This document shows, piece by piece, positions 22,021 to 32,652 of a stretch of DNA of 64,000 bases. How positions within the stretch are numbered: position 1 is the first letter of the stretch; each line of letters begins with the position of its first letter. Under the pieces are notes generated by a model. It was given only the letters and a program-made list of their open reading frames with translations. It was not told where the DNA came from and did not search any database. The stretch is from the NCBI GenBank assembly GCA_036924285.1, contig JAYKYS010000015.1, forward strand, positions 8,866,001-8,930,000. The letters run 5' to 3'. The position numbers and the translations under genes were made by a program. The stretch is from Asterella californica. Lineage: Eukaryota > Streptophyta > Marchantiopsida > Marchantiales > Aytoniaceae.

Positions 22021-23901
22021 TGTCGTGATGTGAATTATTCCACATAGTGAATAATTCACCTCTCAGTTAGAAGTTAGTCTCTCTTAGTGAAGCTAAGACC
22101 TCAGAGAAGTCGATTCTGGAGGAAGTGTACATTTGAAAATCTGAAAACACCACGGCGTAGGTCTCGTCGCGCTGATCACCGTGGTATGTTCAAAAGTTGC
22201 AAACGGAGTTGCAGGCGAAAAGTTACTTGGAGTTCTTCTACAAGATTTCTGATACCGGGAAATTTACCATAAATCAGAGTGGGTTCGAAAAATACTTTTT
22301 AGATTTTTTTCATGTAGATTGTAGTATTTAGTATTTGATTAAAATTCAAAATGTACAAAAAGAGCATGTCTAGAGAAAGTTATGGCACTTCGTGTTAGCA
22401 AAGGAAAGATAAAATACCGTAGCTTTCTAGCATATTAGCTTAGAAACTGGTCTTCAAAACCAGTTGTGAGATCAGCTTCCGTGGTGTAGCTGAGAAACTT
22501 GTAGGGAGGAGGTCTCCGGATCAAATCCCTTCAGACTCACAACCGGCTTGGAGTAGGCTGGCCCCTTCGGGGGAATATGAGGGGCACCAAGTTGCCTAGG
22601 GGCGGGACACTAGATGTCCCTTAAACGTACCGTGAATGCGGGACGCCTCCGTCTACCCCTGCACTAGTGTAGTCACCTAGTGTGGATGCTAGAGAGAGAT
22701 TACCACCGGGTTTCAAAATGGACCTCTCACCTTCGGGTTGACGGGATAATTAGTACGAATTCGGTTGCGGCCCTTAAACGTACCGTGAATGCGGGACGCC
22801 TCCGTCTACCCCTGCACTAGTGCAGTCACCTAGTGTGGATGCTAGAGGGAGATTACCACCGAGTTTCGAAATGGACCTCTCACCTTCGGGTTGGCGGGGT
22901 AATTAGTACGAATTCGGTTGCGGCCCTCTAAGTCCTGGGGTAGCGAGATGGCATCAAAGATACTCCAAGTTGGTACCAATTCTTTTGTAGAAAAATGTAG
23001 AGTTCGAAATATTATTCACTTGGGTCGAAAAATCAAGTGAAACTGATACCTGAGGCAATACTTACGGCACTTCGAAGTTTAAGGGGGCCGGGAAACGACA
23101 ATGATGATAACTCGGGCTCCACGTGTCAAAACGAGGTGATTCCGGTGGCCAGAGGTAGCCGTGGTGGAGTTACTTCGGATGAAGGTGTCAAATGCTGACT
23201 GTACGACCGACTCTGTGGCCGTCCGTACAGATGAACCTGCGAAGCTTAGTGAAATAGTCTTCTTACGTGTAGATTTTTTGTCAGTGATTTATTTTTCTGC
23301 TGCCATCTGTTTAGGGCGTCTTTTATCCTTGCCAGGTGACATTGAAGGTTATGTAGGGTGGAGGAAAACCCAGAAGGGGGCACTCCGGAGAGAGAGAATT
23401 CTCAGTCCATTATCGCATTATCAGAGTTTGCCGATCATCGAGCAGTATAGAGTTTACCGTGCGAGAGCTATCGAGTAGAGAGAAACAGTAGAGCTGAGGA
23501 GAGAAATTTTACACAGAGGTTACGTCTGAAGAGATCTTCTGCCTGATCAGAGTTTTGGTATCGAGGGATTGAGAGTAGAGAACAGAATCGAGTAGATAGG
23601 AGACCTACAACTTGTACGCATACTTTTCTGAAGAGAAAACGAGAAGCTTCTAGGTGAACGCGCTGGTGCTTCACAGGAACAGTTTTCTGATATTCTGAGT
23701 TACTGAGCGTGAGCTTTGCAATCTGCATGATCTGGAGTTGAAGATCTACTTGCATGCCGTGTGGTTTATCTTGGCTGGATCGAGAACGTGGTGGTGTGTT
23801 TTCCTTGCGATCCGTATTCCGTGTGTGGTTTTTCGTCCTCCCCTTCACGATCGTATCACAGCTAGAAGGTTCGCCCTTCCCAAGAAACTGTCGCCTCGAC
23901 A
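22021..23901 (+). repeat. Element II 5' LTR (1881 bp)
   Basis: It starts TGTCGTGATG and ends CGCCTCGACA. It is near-identical to the 3' LTR except for tandem-duplication differences. Right at the start lies an 11-bp inverted repeat gtgaattattc/gaataattcac with an 8-nt loop. It contains a 153-bp tandem duplication that the 3' LTR lacks. No protein-coding frame is convincing. Confidence 0.92.
22618..22923 (+). repeat. 153-bp tandem duplication in the 5' LTR
   Basis: The block cccttaaacgtaccgtgaat ... ttcggttgcgg occurs at 22618 and again at 22771, with a few substitutions; the 3' LTR has only one copy. Because LTRs are copied from one template at insertion, this difference arose afterwards or by an unusual strand transfer. 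Confidence 0.9.
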
Positions 23902-23908
23902 TACAATC

Positions 23909-23926
23909 TGGTGCTTCCATTGAGAG
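23909..23926 (+). promoter_or_regulatory. Primer-binding site of Element II
   Basis: TGGTGCTTCCATTGAGAG begins 7 bases after the 5' LTR end, opens with the TGG expected of a site complementary to a tRNA CCA end, and precedes gag. The primer tRNA was not identified with confidence. Confidence 0.65.
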
Positions 23927-25394
23927 GCTTCTTGGGGTGATTGACCGTGAAAGTTGAGTTCCAAGACGAAGAGAGAGATGGATCGGAAGAGCGGAAGCGC
24001 TGCTGGTGCTACCTCTACGGCTGCTGCATCTACGTCTGCTGCAGCACCCACTATAGCCCCTGCGACTGCAGCGACATCTGCATCTGACCTCGACACAACT
24101 GAGATTCTGAAGACGCTTGCGGCCCTGGTCCAACAGCATCCGATCGTTGGAGGGGGTGAGTTGAAATCTACCAAAGCTTTGCAAGCGATAGTTAATAGAT
24201 GTGGAAGGTTTGAAGGAAGAGATATTTCTAGATATCTGCGTGAGTACCGAGGAGAGATGGAACTGGTTAGAGTTACTGATATAGAGATGATATCCTATTT
24301 TGAGTTAGCTGTAATTCCTGAGTTGCGAGACCAAGTTAGGGACATACAGAGAAGGAATCTAGGTGTGTGGATGAGTTTTGAGCGATCTCTTCGAGAGGAG
24401 TTTCTCGAAGAAGATTCAGAGAGAGTCACTAGAAGAACGTTTCTAGACTGGGTTGAGCACCAACCTGGTCGTGTGATGAGTCTGAATGAGATGTTGAGAG
24501 AGTTTGATCGGAGATACCGACAACTCTCAACTCTAGAGCGCATAACTCTCGATGCTAGGAGAACTGAACTTTTTCTGCAAGCTACCGATGATGTTACGGC
24601 AGATCGGTTATGCTTTATGTTGGCTGATCGATCTGCTGAAGGAGGAGTTACTATGGATTGGGGAAGAGTCGAGGACGCCGTTGCTGTACTAACAAGACAG
24701 AGGCGAGGAAGAGTGGCCGTGGGAGGACGTTGTCGAGTGACGTGCTTTCTTATCTGGGAATACACCGGGTATCTAGCTGTAGAGAGTACGTGTCGCACTC
24801 CGTGACTCAGAACCAGCAACCACCCAAACCTCTCTCTGACCTCCAAGTACACTCTGAACCTATCTCGGTATGATATCCTCACGTCCTCTCGGCAGATCTC
24901 TCTCTTACTCGACTAGGAATAGAACCGGGGTAACAAGCACGGGCAACCTGTTCCTGCCATCACCGCAAGCACTCTTGGGTCTGCTGGTCATCACTCCAGC
25001 CTCACCACAAGAGAAATACCAGCACTCCTAATAGAAAAAGAAACTAAGCGCAACGCCCGCACACAAATCCAAACCAAACCAACTGGGCGTACAAACAGGC
25101 ATGCGAGTATGGAGAGGATCCAAACACAGGAAATAGAATCAACAACTCTCCATACCCATGATCAAGTGCTCTGAAGCACCGGCAAAACCTCGAGGCCGAC
25201 CTGTTCTCCAAAGAATCTTAACTCTTGCGCCTTTCGGAGCAAGAACCTCTCAACTTTAACTCGCTGTCACCTCAATCACAACTCAGAATGAGATGAAACC
25301 AAGGCCAGCAGATAGCCTGTAGAATAATCTCTCTATTAAGGTATTACATGCAGAGAGATCATCTCTGAGTTGGCATCTATGCCCTTCCAAAGTT

Positions 25395-25746
25395 CGCTGT
25401 TTCTATAACATGATACTATTTTAACAGAACTTTGCTGTTCGATTCCTCACAAACCACTCGATCAAAACAGCTCAAACTTCTCAGGAAGCTAATGTGTCAC
25501 CATCACTACCACTCTGTAAAATTTCACCAGCAGATCTTCAACCAAACTCTTGGAACGATCAAGCCCTTATCGCTGTTTTTATAACATGATACTATTTCGA
25601 CAGAACTTTGCTGTTCGATTCCTCACAAACCGCTCGATCAAAACGGCTCAAACTTCTCAGGAAGCTAATGAGTCACCATCACTACCACTCTGTAAAATTT
25701 CACCAGCAGATCTTCAACCAAACTCTTGGAATGATCCAAGCCCTTT
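25395..25746. repeat. 176-bp tandem duplication inside beta
   Basis: cgctgtttctataacatgat at 25395 recurs as cgctgtttttataacatgat at 25571. The following 150 bases, including the agctaatg(t/a)gtcaccat segment, are repeated with few changes. Confidence 0.9.
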
Positions 25747-26515
25747 TTGTCAATGACACAAGGCGATATGCAGACCCTTGTGCACAAAAACAACGTTTCC
25801 CTTCAACCCAATAATCCAAATGGTCTCAAATTTCACAGGTAGGTAGCTGACTGTACCTTCTCAGACCCTGGAAGGTTTCATATCGAAATTCGACCTCAAA
25901 CTCTCCATATCTCTCTCAATGTCTCATGTTTACAGTCGCCTACTATCATAGCCTCCGATTTGAGACACCCAACTTCAGCTGGCCATAACTTTTTCACTCC
26001 GGCTTGGAATCGATCGATCTCGGAGTCCATCGGCAAGCCCATCTCAAGAGCTTTCCAGCAACAGTCAATTCATCTCCAGCAACCTCACAGAACTCCCAGA
26101 AAGTGAGAAAGACTTCACGGAAATGAAATTGGTCAGGAATTTGACCCCCTCAGCTTCAATTGATCAAAACTTTCTCATCCGCGCTTCAAATCCAGCAACT
26201 ATTGAGTCTACGGGCATCCTCGTCTCCCAAGCTTTCCAACCATATCTCACACTCCGCGAATGGACCACGGGAAGTGCCTCTACCCTCGAAAACGTGAAAG
26301 GAACTTGGTAGAAGGTGATTGGTCAAACTTTCGACCAATGAGAAACAAGTTGGCAAAAGGGTTTTGTCTTCACTCACATGACAAACACACAAAGAACGAA
26401 TTTTTATCCAAGAGTACCATTTAGGCCTCAAAGTTTATATTGAACAAACTACAAACACATGCCGTTGACGATGTCGTCGGCCACGAAGCACGTAAACACG
26501 AAGTACAAATTACGC

Positions 26516-26968
26516 TCAATAGAGAGTCAGAATCCCGACTCTAAAACGGTTGACAATAAACGGAACTACAAAGGGAACAGATGAAGCTATTATCTGGTTG
26601 TAATAATCCTCACCGAAATTCCTCACGACAAACTCACGATGCGCCACCTTTGGTCGACTGTAACATCGTATTTCGACCCAAGTTTTGAACGGAACTCTCG
26701 CTGGGAAGTTCAGATCCAACGGAGGATCCATACCACATCAAAGCAAGATGTAGACAGTAAGATCCCAAACAGCGTCGTACGTGACAATGAGCAGAACGAT
26801 AGGATCCGGAGTAGCCATCACCGCAGCCATAAACGACTCTCCCCAATGAGCTACCATAAATACTCGAAAGTGATCTCGCGGCAGACAATGGATCTTAATG
26901 ACGAATGGATGCGCAAGTGGAAGATCAGGAGCACGAAAGGGTTCTCCGTTCATGCCTACCACTTGCAC
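26516..26968 (-). pseudogene. Hypothetical protein with two similar domains, in insertion beta
   Basis: One reading frame interrupted by a single TGA (26738-26740). Upstream part: HPFVIKIHCLP...FRVFMVAHWGESF...PIVLLIVTYDAVWDLTVY. Downstream part: FKTWVEIRCYS...REFVVRNFGEDY...PFVVPFIVNRF..GILTLY. The two halves share the pattern I-x-C, F-x-V, GE, hydrophobic IV segment and a closing L-x-Y, so they look like an internal duplication. It lies on the presumed sense strand of beta. The family is not recognised; a captured host gene fragment or LTR-borne ORF is possible. Confidence 0.4.
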
Positions 26969-28683
26969 TGCCGCCGCTTACTTCATCCGATGATACTGAT
27001 CACACTCCACTAGACTTGGATATTCTACCCTCTATATCTCAAGCTCCGCACACCTCTCTTCTTATACATCAATCTCCCATGTGACGACAAGAGTACTACT
27101 CTTATCTCCACTCAGCGAAGAGTACACGGATCGTCCACGTGGAGCCTTATCTTTTGACACGATAAGGTCCCAGTGGCTCCTCAACACCAAACACGTACGA
27201 AGGATATGTGGTGGTTTCACACCCTAGCCAATCCACAACACGACAACGTCCGCTTGCAGAAGTGGCCTTTCAACCTCGTGCTGCTCCTCAAGTACAGCAA
27301 CCTCCGACTCCGGCTCCTAGACCTGTTGTACCGGCTGCAGTACCTTTGATACCAATGGTGCCAGTTCCTGCACAAAGGGCACCGGTACAGAGACCTGCAG
27401 AGAACCATGGACAGCAGAACCAGATCGAAGATCTGGTTCGGTAGATGAGAGAACTGAAGGTGGAGTTAGCTGGCTTGCAGAGAGAGCAGCCACCGGCACC
27501 TGCTGCTACACGTCCAGGAGGTGCTCCTGTTCGTAGATGTATCTGGTGTGACAGTCTTGATCATTTTCGTGGAGACTGTCAAGAGCTTACGGCTGCTTTA
27601 CGAGATGGTGTGGTTCGTTACCAGAATGGTAGGCTACACCTTTCTTCGACTGGAGAGCCGCTGAACACGCAGTTTGGACGAGGAGGTATGAGGAGTCTAC
27701 CTCAGATTACAGCTGCTGCAACTGTACATGCATTGATGGCACCACCGGTAAATCCTGATGTATATGCCGGTCACATTGAAGTTTCTTCTAGTCCTACGTT
27801 GCTAGATAGGACTACTGAGAAGAAACATGTTCAAGTTCCTTCTGAAGTACTGAAGAGAGGAGCAGAAACTATACGTAGGGTCACAGGGTGGAGAGATCCT
27901 GTTGATGCTGCGTCTATCAAAGCATTCTTGGACGTGGATAGACACGTTCACTGGCAGGATGCTTCTGTGGAGGAGAAGAGGCGGCGAGAAGCCTCTGAAC
28001 TTGATACTGGAGTTCCAGAGGAGACTGGAGATAGACGGAGGGTGACGAGGAGACGAGCGGCTGCTCCTGAAGACATTCCTTCTACTTCTGCAGCTCCTCC
28101 ACCTGCACCAGGTCCGATGGAGGACGTGCAGAGATCCCAGCAGGAGACAACGACTGCTGGTAGACGGTTTACTGCCCAAGAGAAGGGGAAGGGACCGGCT
28201 TACAAGTTGGCAGCTGATATCAAAACTTCAACTGATCTCAAGAGCATCCTGGAGCAAAGAATACTTGACGCGTGAATCGAGTTTTCTCTTCGGGAAGTTC
28301 TTGGTATTGCGAAGAGGGAGTTTCACGAGCTGATCATCGACATCATCAAGCGGAAGAGACAGGTGATGTCCGAGCAAGTAGAAAGTCAGATGATAGATAT
28401 AGTAGGAGCTTCTGTTAATGATGCAAAATTCGGCAAGGTGCATTTTCAGGAGGCTGATGATACAGAGTACCAGCAAGAAGCGTTGGTTGCTGGTACCAAC
28501 ACTACTGAGTTTGATGACGATGAAGCTGGCGAGGAGAGTCCAGCTACTGATAGTGACTTCAGGAAGAGACACTGGGCTCGTGCTACGACTGCTACACGGG
28601 TTCGCCTTGGGAGTTTGGAACCTGTTGCGGCTTTGGTTGATCACGGGAGGTGTACGAAAGAGGTCAATGACCTATCGAACTGA

Positions 28684-29024
28684 ACCATGGTTGGGTGCTA
28701 CGAGCGGTAAACAACTAGAAGGGTGAGTTAAACGGCGCTTGTCCTAACGTGAGAGTGAAGCTGGGTGATGTGGAGGTAGATCAGCACTTCTTCGTGCAGT
28801 CTTCTGCTTCTTATCCTGTGATTCTTGGTCAGCCTTATATCACTGCAGTTCGAATGGAGACGAACGTGATGGATGACGGATCTCACTATGCTAGGATCCG
28901 TAGTCCAGATGACAGACATTCTGTGCAGTTTCTGACCGTTCGTACGAACCACGAACGAAACAGACAAACTTTGAGAGATTCTCCTATCTGTAGGAGCAAG
29001 GGTTTTCTGAAACCACTCTTGTAG
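28684..29024 (+). pseudogene. Element II aspartic protease, C-terminal part (frameshifted)
   Basis: After the frame is lost near 28650, another phase reads VRVKLGDVEVDQHFFVQ, then YPVILGQPYITAVRMET, the usual flap and ILG-x-P-(F/Y)-(I/L) elements of retroviral-type proteases. The catalytic D-x-G strand is in the preceding phase (AALVDHG, about 28630). The protease is therefore broken by at least one frameshift. Confidence 0.7.
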
Positions 29025-29059
29025 GACGGGATACCAAGAGTGATGGATCTGCTACTACT

Positions 29060-29659
29060 ATGATCCCGCTTGAGCAGCCTGTGGGATCACAGGAGATTGA
29101 CGAAGAGGTTGCTCAAGATTCTGAAAACTGCTACACTGTACATAGTTGGAAATCTGGTTTGATGACTTTCAGTTCTGATGATTGGAGTGAGTTCACGCGT
29201 GTAGAGGATTTGACTGAGAAGAGTAGAAGGCAGATGGAGAAGTATGCAGAAAATCTGCACTGTAAAGGAGTTTTGAGTGAAGATGAGATGATTTCTGGTG
29301 TTTACGAAGAGTTTGTAGGTGTACAGTCTTTTGTTCGTTGGCTGGATGATGTAGATAGGTTGATGGAGCAGATGGGAGGAAGGATGGTGATCCCTATCCA
29401 CTCTCGTAAGGTCTATGAGGAGATTGCCTCGTGTTTGCAATCTCGTCCTCATCCGAGACTGGAGAGTGGATGGAAGGATGTAATCTGCTGGTGTGGCTCT
29501 CGTGAAGAAGCAAAGGTTCACACCAAATACAAAACTATAGCGAAGAAGGTGAAACCAGTGGCGACCCAGTTACCTGTTGATTCACAGCAGCAGATGGAGT
29601 TAGCGTCCACTGAGCTTGTACTGAGAGATCCTAAACAGATAGGACACGAGTTTACTTAA
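29060..29659 (+). pseudogene. Element II protease-RT linker
   Basis: A 199-codon stretch in the same phase as the downstream RT frame, ending in TAA (29657-29659) and followed directly by the RT region. It is acidic and mostly helical, without a known domain. It is most simply the inter-domain linker of a gag-pol polyprotein with one nonsense codon. Confidence 0.6.
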
Positions 29660-29698
29660 GAGACACTCGAGCAGCTCCAGATAGGAGGGGGTGGCTTC

Positions 29699-32555
29699 TT
29701 GACTGAAGTGGAGAAACAAGCTTTCGAGCAGATGATAGTTAGCCATGGTAAGGCATTTTCTTTCTCAGCTGGAGAGATAGGTTGTGTGGATCCTAGTGTG
29801 ATAGCTCCGATGGTTATCTTCACTGTTCCTCACGTACCTTGGGACTTGAAGCCGATTCTAGTCCCTCGGGCCTTGCTACCGAAGGTTATTGAGTTACTGA
29901 AGGAGAGGATGAGGATGGGTATAGAACCATCTATGGCTCCGTACTCTAGCCGATGGTTCACAGTACCTAAGAAGACAGGAGCCTTACGCTTCATCCACGA
30001 CTTGCAGCCTGCCAACAACATCACGATTCGAAAGGTGGGGACAGGACCTGTGGTGGATGAAGTAGCCGAGGCATTTGCTGAAAGATCTATCTATTCTATT
30101 GGAGATCTGTTTTCAGGTTACGATCAGTTTCAGCTTGCTTTGGAGAGTAGAGACTTGACTACCATGCGTACACCTTTGGGGTTGATGCGGATGTGTACTC
30201 TTCCTCAGGGTGCGACAAACTCAGTAGCTCATATGCAAAACGCGATGCATAAGATGTTACGAGAGTTTGTACCTGAGGTTACTATCCCATTTCTGGATGA
30301 TATTCCCATGAAAGGCTGTCCGGTGGAGGACAAGGACGAAACTATGACTGCTGATGGTTGCAGAAAATTTGTTGTAGACCACATTCGAGATGTGGAGAAG
30401 ATTTTGATGCGCTTGGAAGAGGTACACCTCACTCTGTCAGGTACCAAATCTCGTTTTGGAATGTCAGAGATTGTGGTGGTTTGTCACTTATGCGGTACTT
30501 TTGGAAGACGGCCGAACCCAGAGAAGGTAGATGCTATAGCAAGGATAGCAGACTGTACCAACATTACTGAGGTTCGACGATTCTTAGGAGCTTGTGTGTT
30601 CTTTCGTGTGAGTATTCCTCGTTATGCACACATTGCCGAGCCTCTGTATGCACTTCTGAGAAAAGGGAAGAGGTTTACTTGGCGGCAAGAACATCACGAG
30701 ACGATGGAGCAGCTGAAGGAGATTCTGAAGTCTCCACCTATACTGAGGAGGCTTAGCTACGGGAGCGGAAGACCTATCATACTGACTGTTGACACGAGTC
30801 CAAAGGCGATTACATGGGCAGTTGGTCAAGAAGATGCAAAAGGTGTGCGGTTTGTTTCAAGATTTGGAGCTTGGATCTTAACAGATAGACAGCGTAACTA
30901 TCCTCAAGTGAAGCGTGAGTTGTGGGGAGTTGTTACTGCTATGAAGGTAGACCGAGAGTTCTTGATAGGTGCACGTGTGATACTAGAAACAGACTGTTTG
31001 CCTTTGCTAAGTATGATAGCAAACTGTAATACTCCAGACATAGCAATGCTACGATGGATTGCTTATATCCGGAGTATGAACCCTGAGCTGAAGCATATAG
31101 CAGGAAAGGATAACCTTGTTGCAGACATGTTATCTAGGGCTTGTTATACAGATGAAGAAGAGATGATTACTGAAGTCGAAGATGAAGAGAAGAGAGACGT
31201 TTGGTGCCAAGTTGGTCAGCAGACTTCAGACTTGGAACCACTGCCGTTCTACGAAGAGTTCTACACGGAAAAGTTCCGCGATATCGGCTATTATCTGAGT
31301 TTATTATGCAGAAGAGAAGGATGGAGTGATGCAGAGTTTAAGGAGATCAGACGAAAGGCGTACGGCTACCTTCTACGTGAAGGTTATCTGTGGAAATGTC
31401 TGAAGAGAAGAGATGGGATGCTTGCTAGAGTGGTGGATGATCAACCGACAAAGCTGAATCTGCTTAAGGAGTTTCATGACGCCTTGTGGGCTAGACACCG
31501 TGGAGTTTGGGCTACGTACACGAAGATGAAGGAGCGATACTGGTGGAAGGGTTTGTATCAAGACGTAGTGGATTTTGTTGGGTCGTGTATGCACTGCCAA
31601 TTCTACTCTAAAGTCCGTTACAAAGATGGACTTGTACCTACCTACCCACCTAGTATTCATTTTTCGTGGGTCCTTGATCTTGTGATGATGCCGCCGGGAC
31701 TATGGGGAATGCGTTACTTGGTGTTAGCTCGGGAAGATCTCTCCAACTACGTGGAGGGACGAGCACTGCGAACGAAGACTATAGAGAACATATGTAGATT
31801 CGTGCTGGAAGATATTATCTGTCGTTATGGATCTGTTGGAAGACTACGAGCAGATAGGGATGAGCTGAGAGGTGCAGAAGCAAAGGAGTTCTTTGCTCGT
31901 TATGGAGTAAAGCTTCGACTTACTACTGCCATGAATCCGGAAGGGATTGGTAAGAGTGAACGAGGACACCCTTCTATTGTTCACGCTTTAGTGAAAGCAT
32001 GTGATGGTAGGCCTAGAGAATGGCCAAGACTACTTCCATTTGCTTTATGGGCTGATAGGACTACACATTGTACCACGACTGGGTATATGCCAGTTGAGCT
32101 TATGTTGGGGCAGAAGCCAATCATGCCTGCTGAGGAGGACTTTCCTACGTGGGCTACGCTACCGTCAGTTGGAGCGAAGGGAGGAGGATCTTGCTGAGGC
32201 GCAAGAGAAACTGAAGGTGGCTCGAGTCAGAAACAAAGAGCGTTTCGACAAGACTCACCGACTACGACCAAAGCCAATATGTGTTGGTGATTGGGTTCTG
32301 GTGTATGATAGCACGCTGGAGAACCAGCATTCTACACTTCGTAAGTTCTCGCGAAGATGGTTCGGGCCTTATGTTGTGTTAGATGTTTACGAGAATGCCA
32401 CTTATAGTTTACGTGAGCTGGATGGTACTCCTTTGAAACTATCTGTGGCCGGCAAGCGAGTGAAGTTGTTCAAACAACGTGGAGAATCAGTAGATTTGTT
32501 CAATTTTCTGGAGTCTGAGAGGATGATAAGAGATGAAGACGTCTCGACAACTTAA
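29699..32555 (+). pseudogene. Element II pol: reverse transcriptase, RNase H, integrase
   Basis: The frame is open from about 29660; the first 832 codons end at 32197. RT: RFIHDLQPAN, the first catalytic Asp in SIGDLFSGYDQF (about residue 136) and FLDD at about 199. RNase H: Asp in LTVDTS (365), Glu in QVKRELWG (about 407), Asp in LETDCL and KDNLVADMLSR. Integrase: H-H-C-C finger (FHDALWARH...CMHC, about 591-632), Asp in VLDLVM (about 659), Asp in LRADRDE (718) and Glu in GKSERGH (about 754). Near 32165 a frameshift moves the integrase C-terminal part (VGDWVLVYD, FSRRWFGPYVVLDV) into another phase ending at 32555. No chromodomain is visible. The RT resembles a Ty3 lineage I associate with basidiomycete and algal genomes rather than typical plant clades. 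Confidence 0.88.
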
Positions 32556-32640
32556 GAGGTTGAGGCGGAGGAGACTGATGATGATGATGAAATGACAGAA
32601 GGATGAAGAGGTTGGCACATGCCAGAGGATGTGCAGCTTT

Positions 32641-32652
32641 AGAGGGGGTGGA
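32641..32652 (+). promoter_or_regulatory. Polypurine tract of Element II
   Basis: agagggggtgga lies immediately before the TGTCG start of the 3' LTR, the position and composition of a plus-strand primer site. Confidence 0.8.

Larger units (their letters stand above)
24731..27245 (-). mobile_element. Insertion beta: LTR-like element (probable solo LTR), 2515 bp
   Basis: It begins TGTCGAGTG and ends ACACGACA, with perfect 4-bp duplications acgt at 24727-24730 and 27246-27249. Excision restores the gag frame exactly. End comparison orients it on the minus strand (TGTCGTGTTG...CTCGACA). No gag or pol domain is inside. It holds a 176-bp tandem duplication and a two-domain minus-strand frame. Confidence 0.82.
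23978..28683 (+). pseudogene. Element II gag with CCHC knuckle (split by insertion beta)
   Basis: The first ATG is at 23978. The frame runs to 24730, is split by beta with its acgt duplication, and resumes in the same phase at 27250 (VGGR then PLAEVAF). Near the N-terminus is an Ala/Thr-rich tract, followed by a helical capsid-like region. A CCHC knuckle (CIWC...DHFRGDC) sits around 27535-27580. Nonsense codons occur at 27442-27444 (TAG) and 28273-28275 (TGA), both in phase. The tail (28620-28650) reaches LEPVAALVDHG, which looks like the protease active-site strand (A-L-V-D-x-G) before the frame is lost. Gag and protease therefore seem to have been one open frame originally. Confidence 0.8.
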
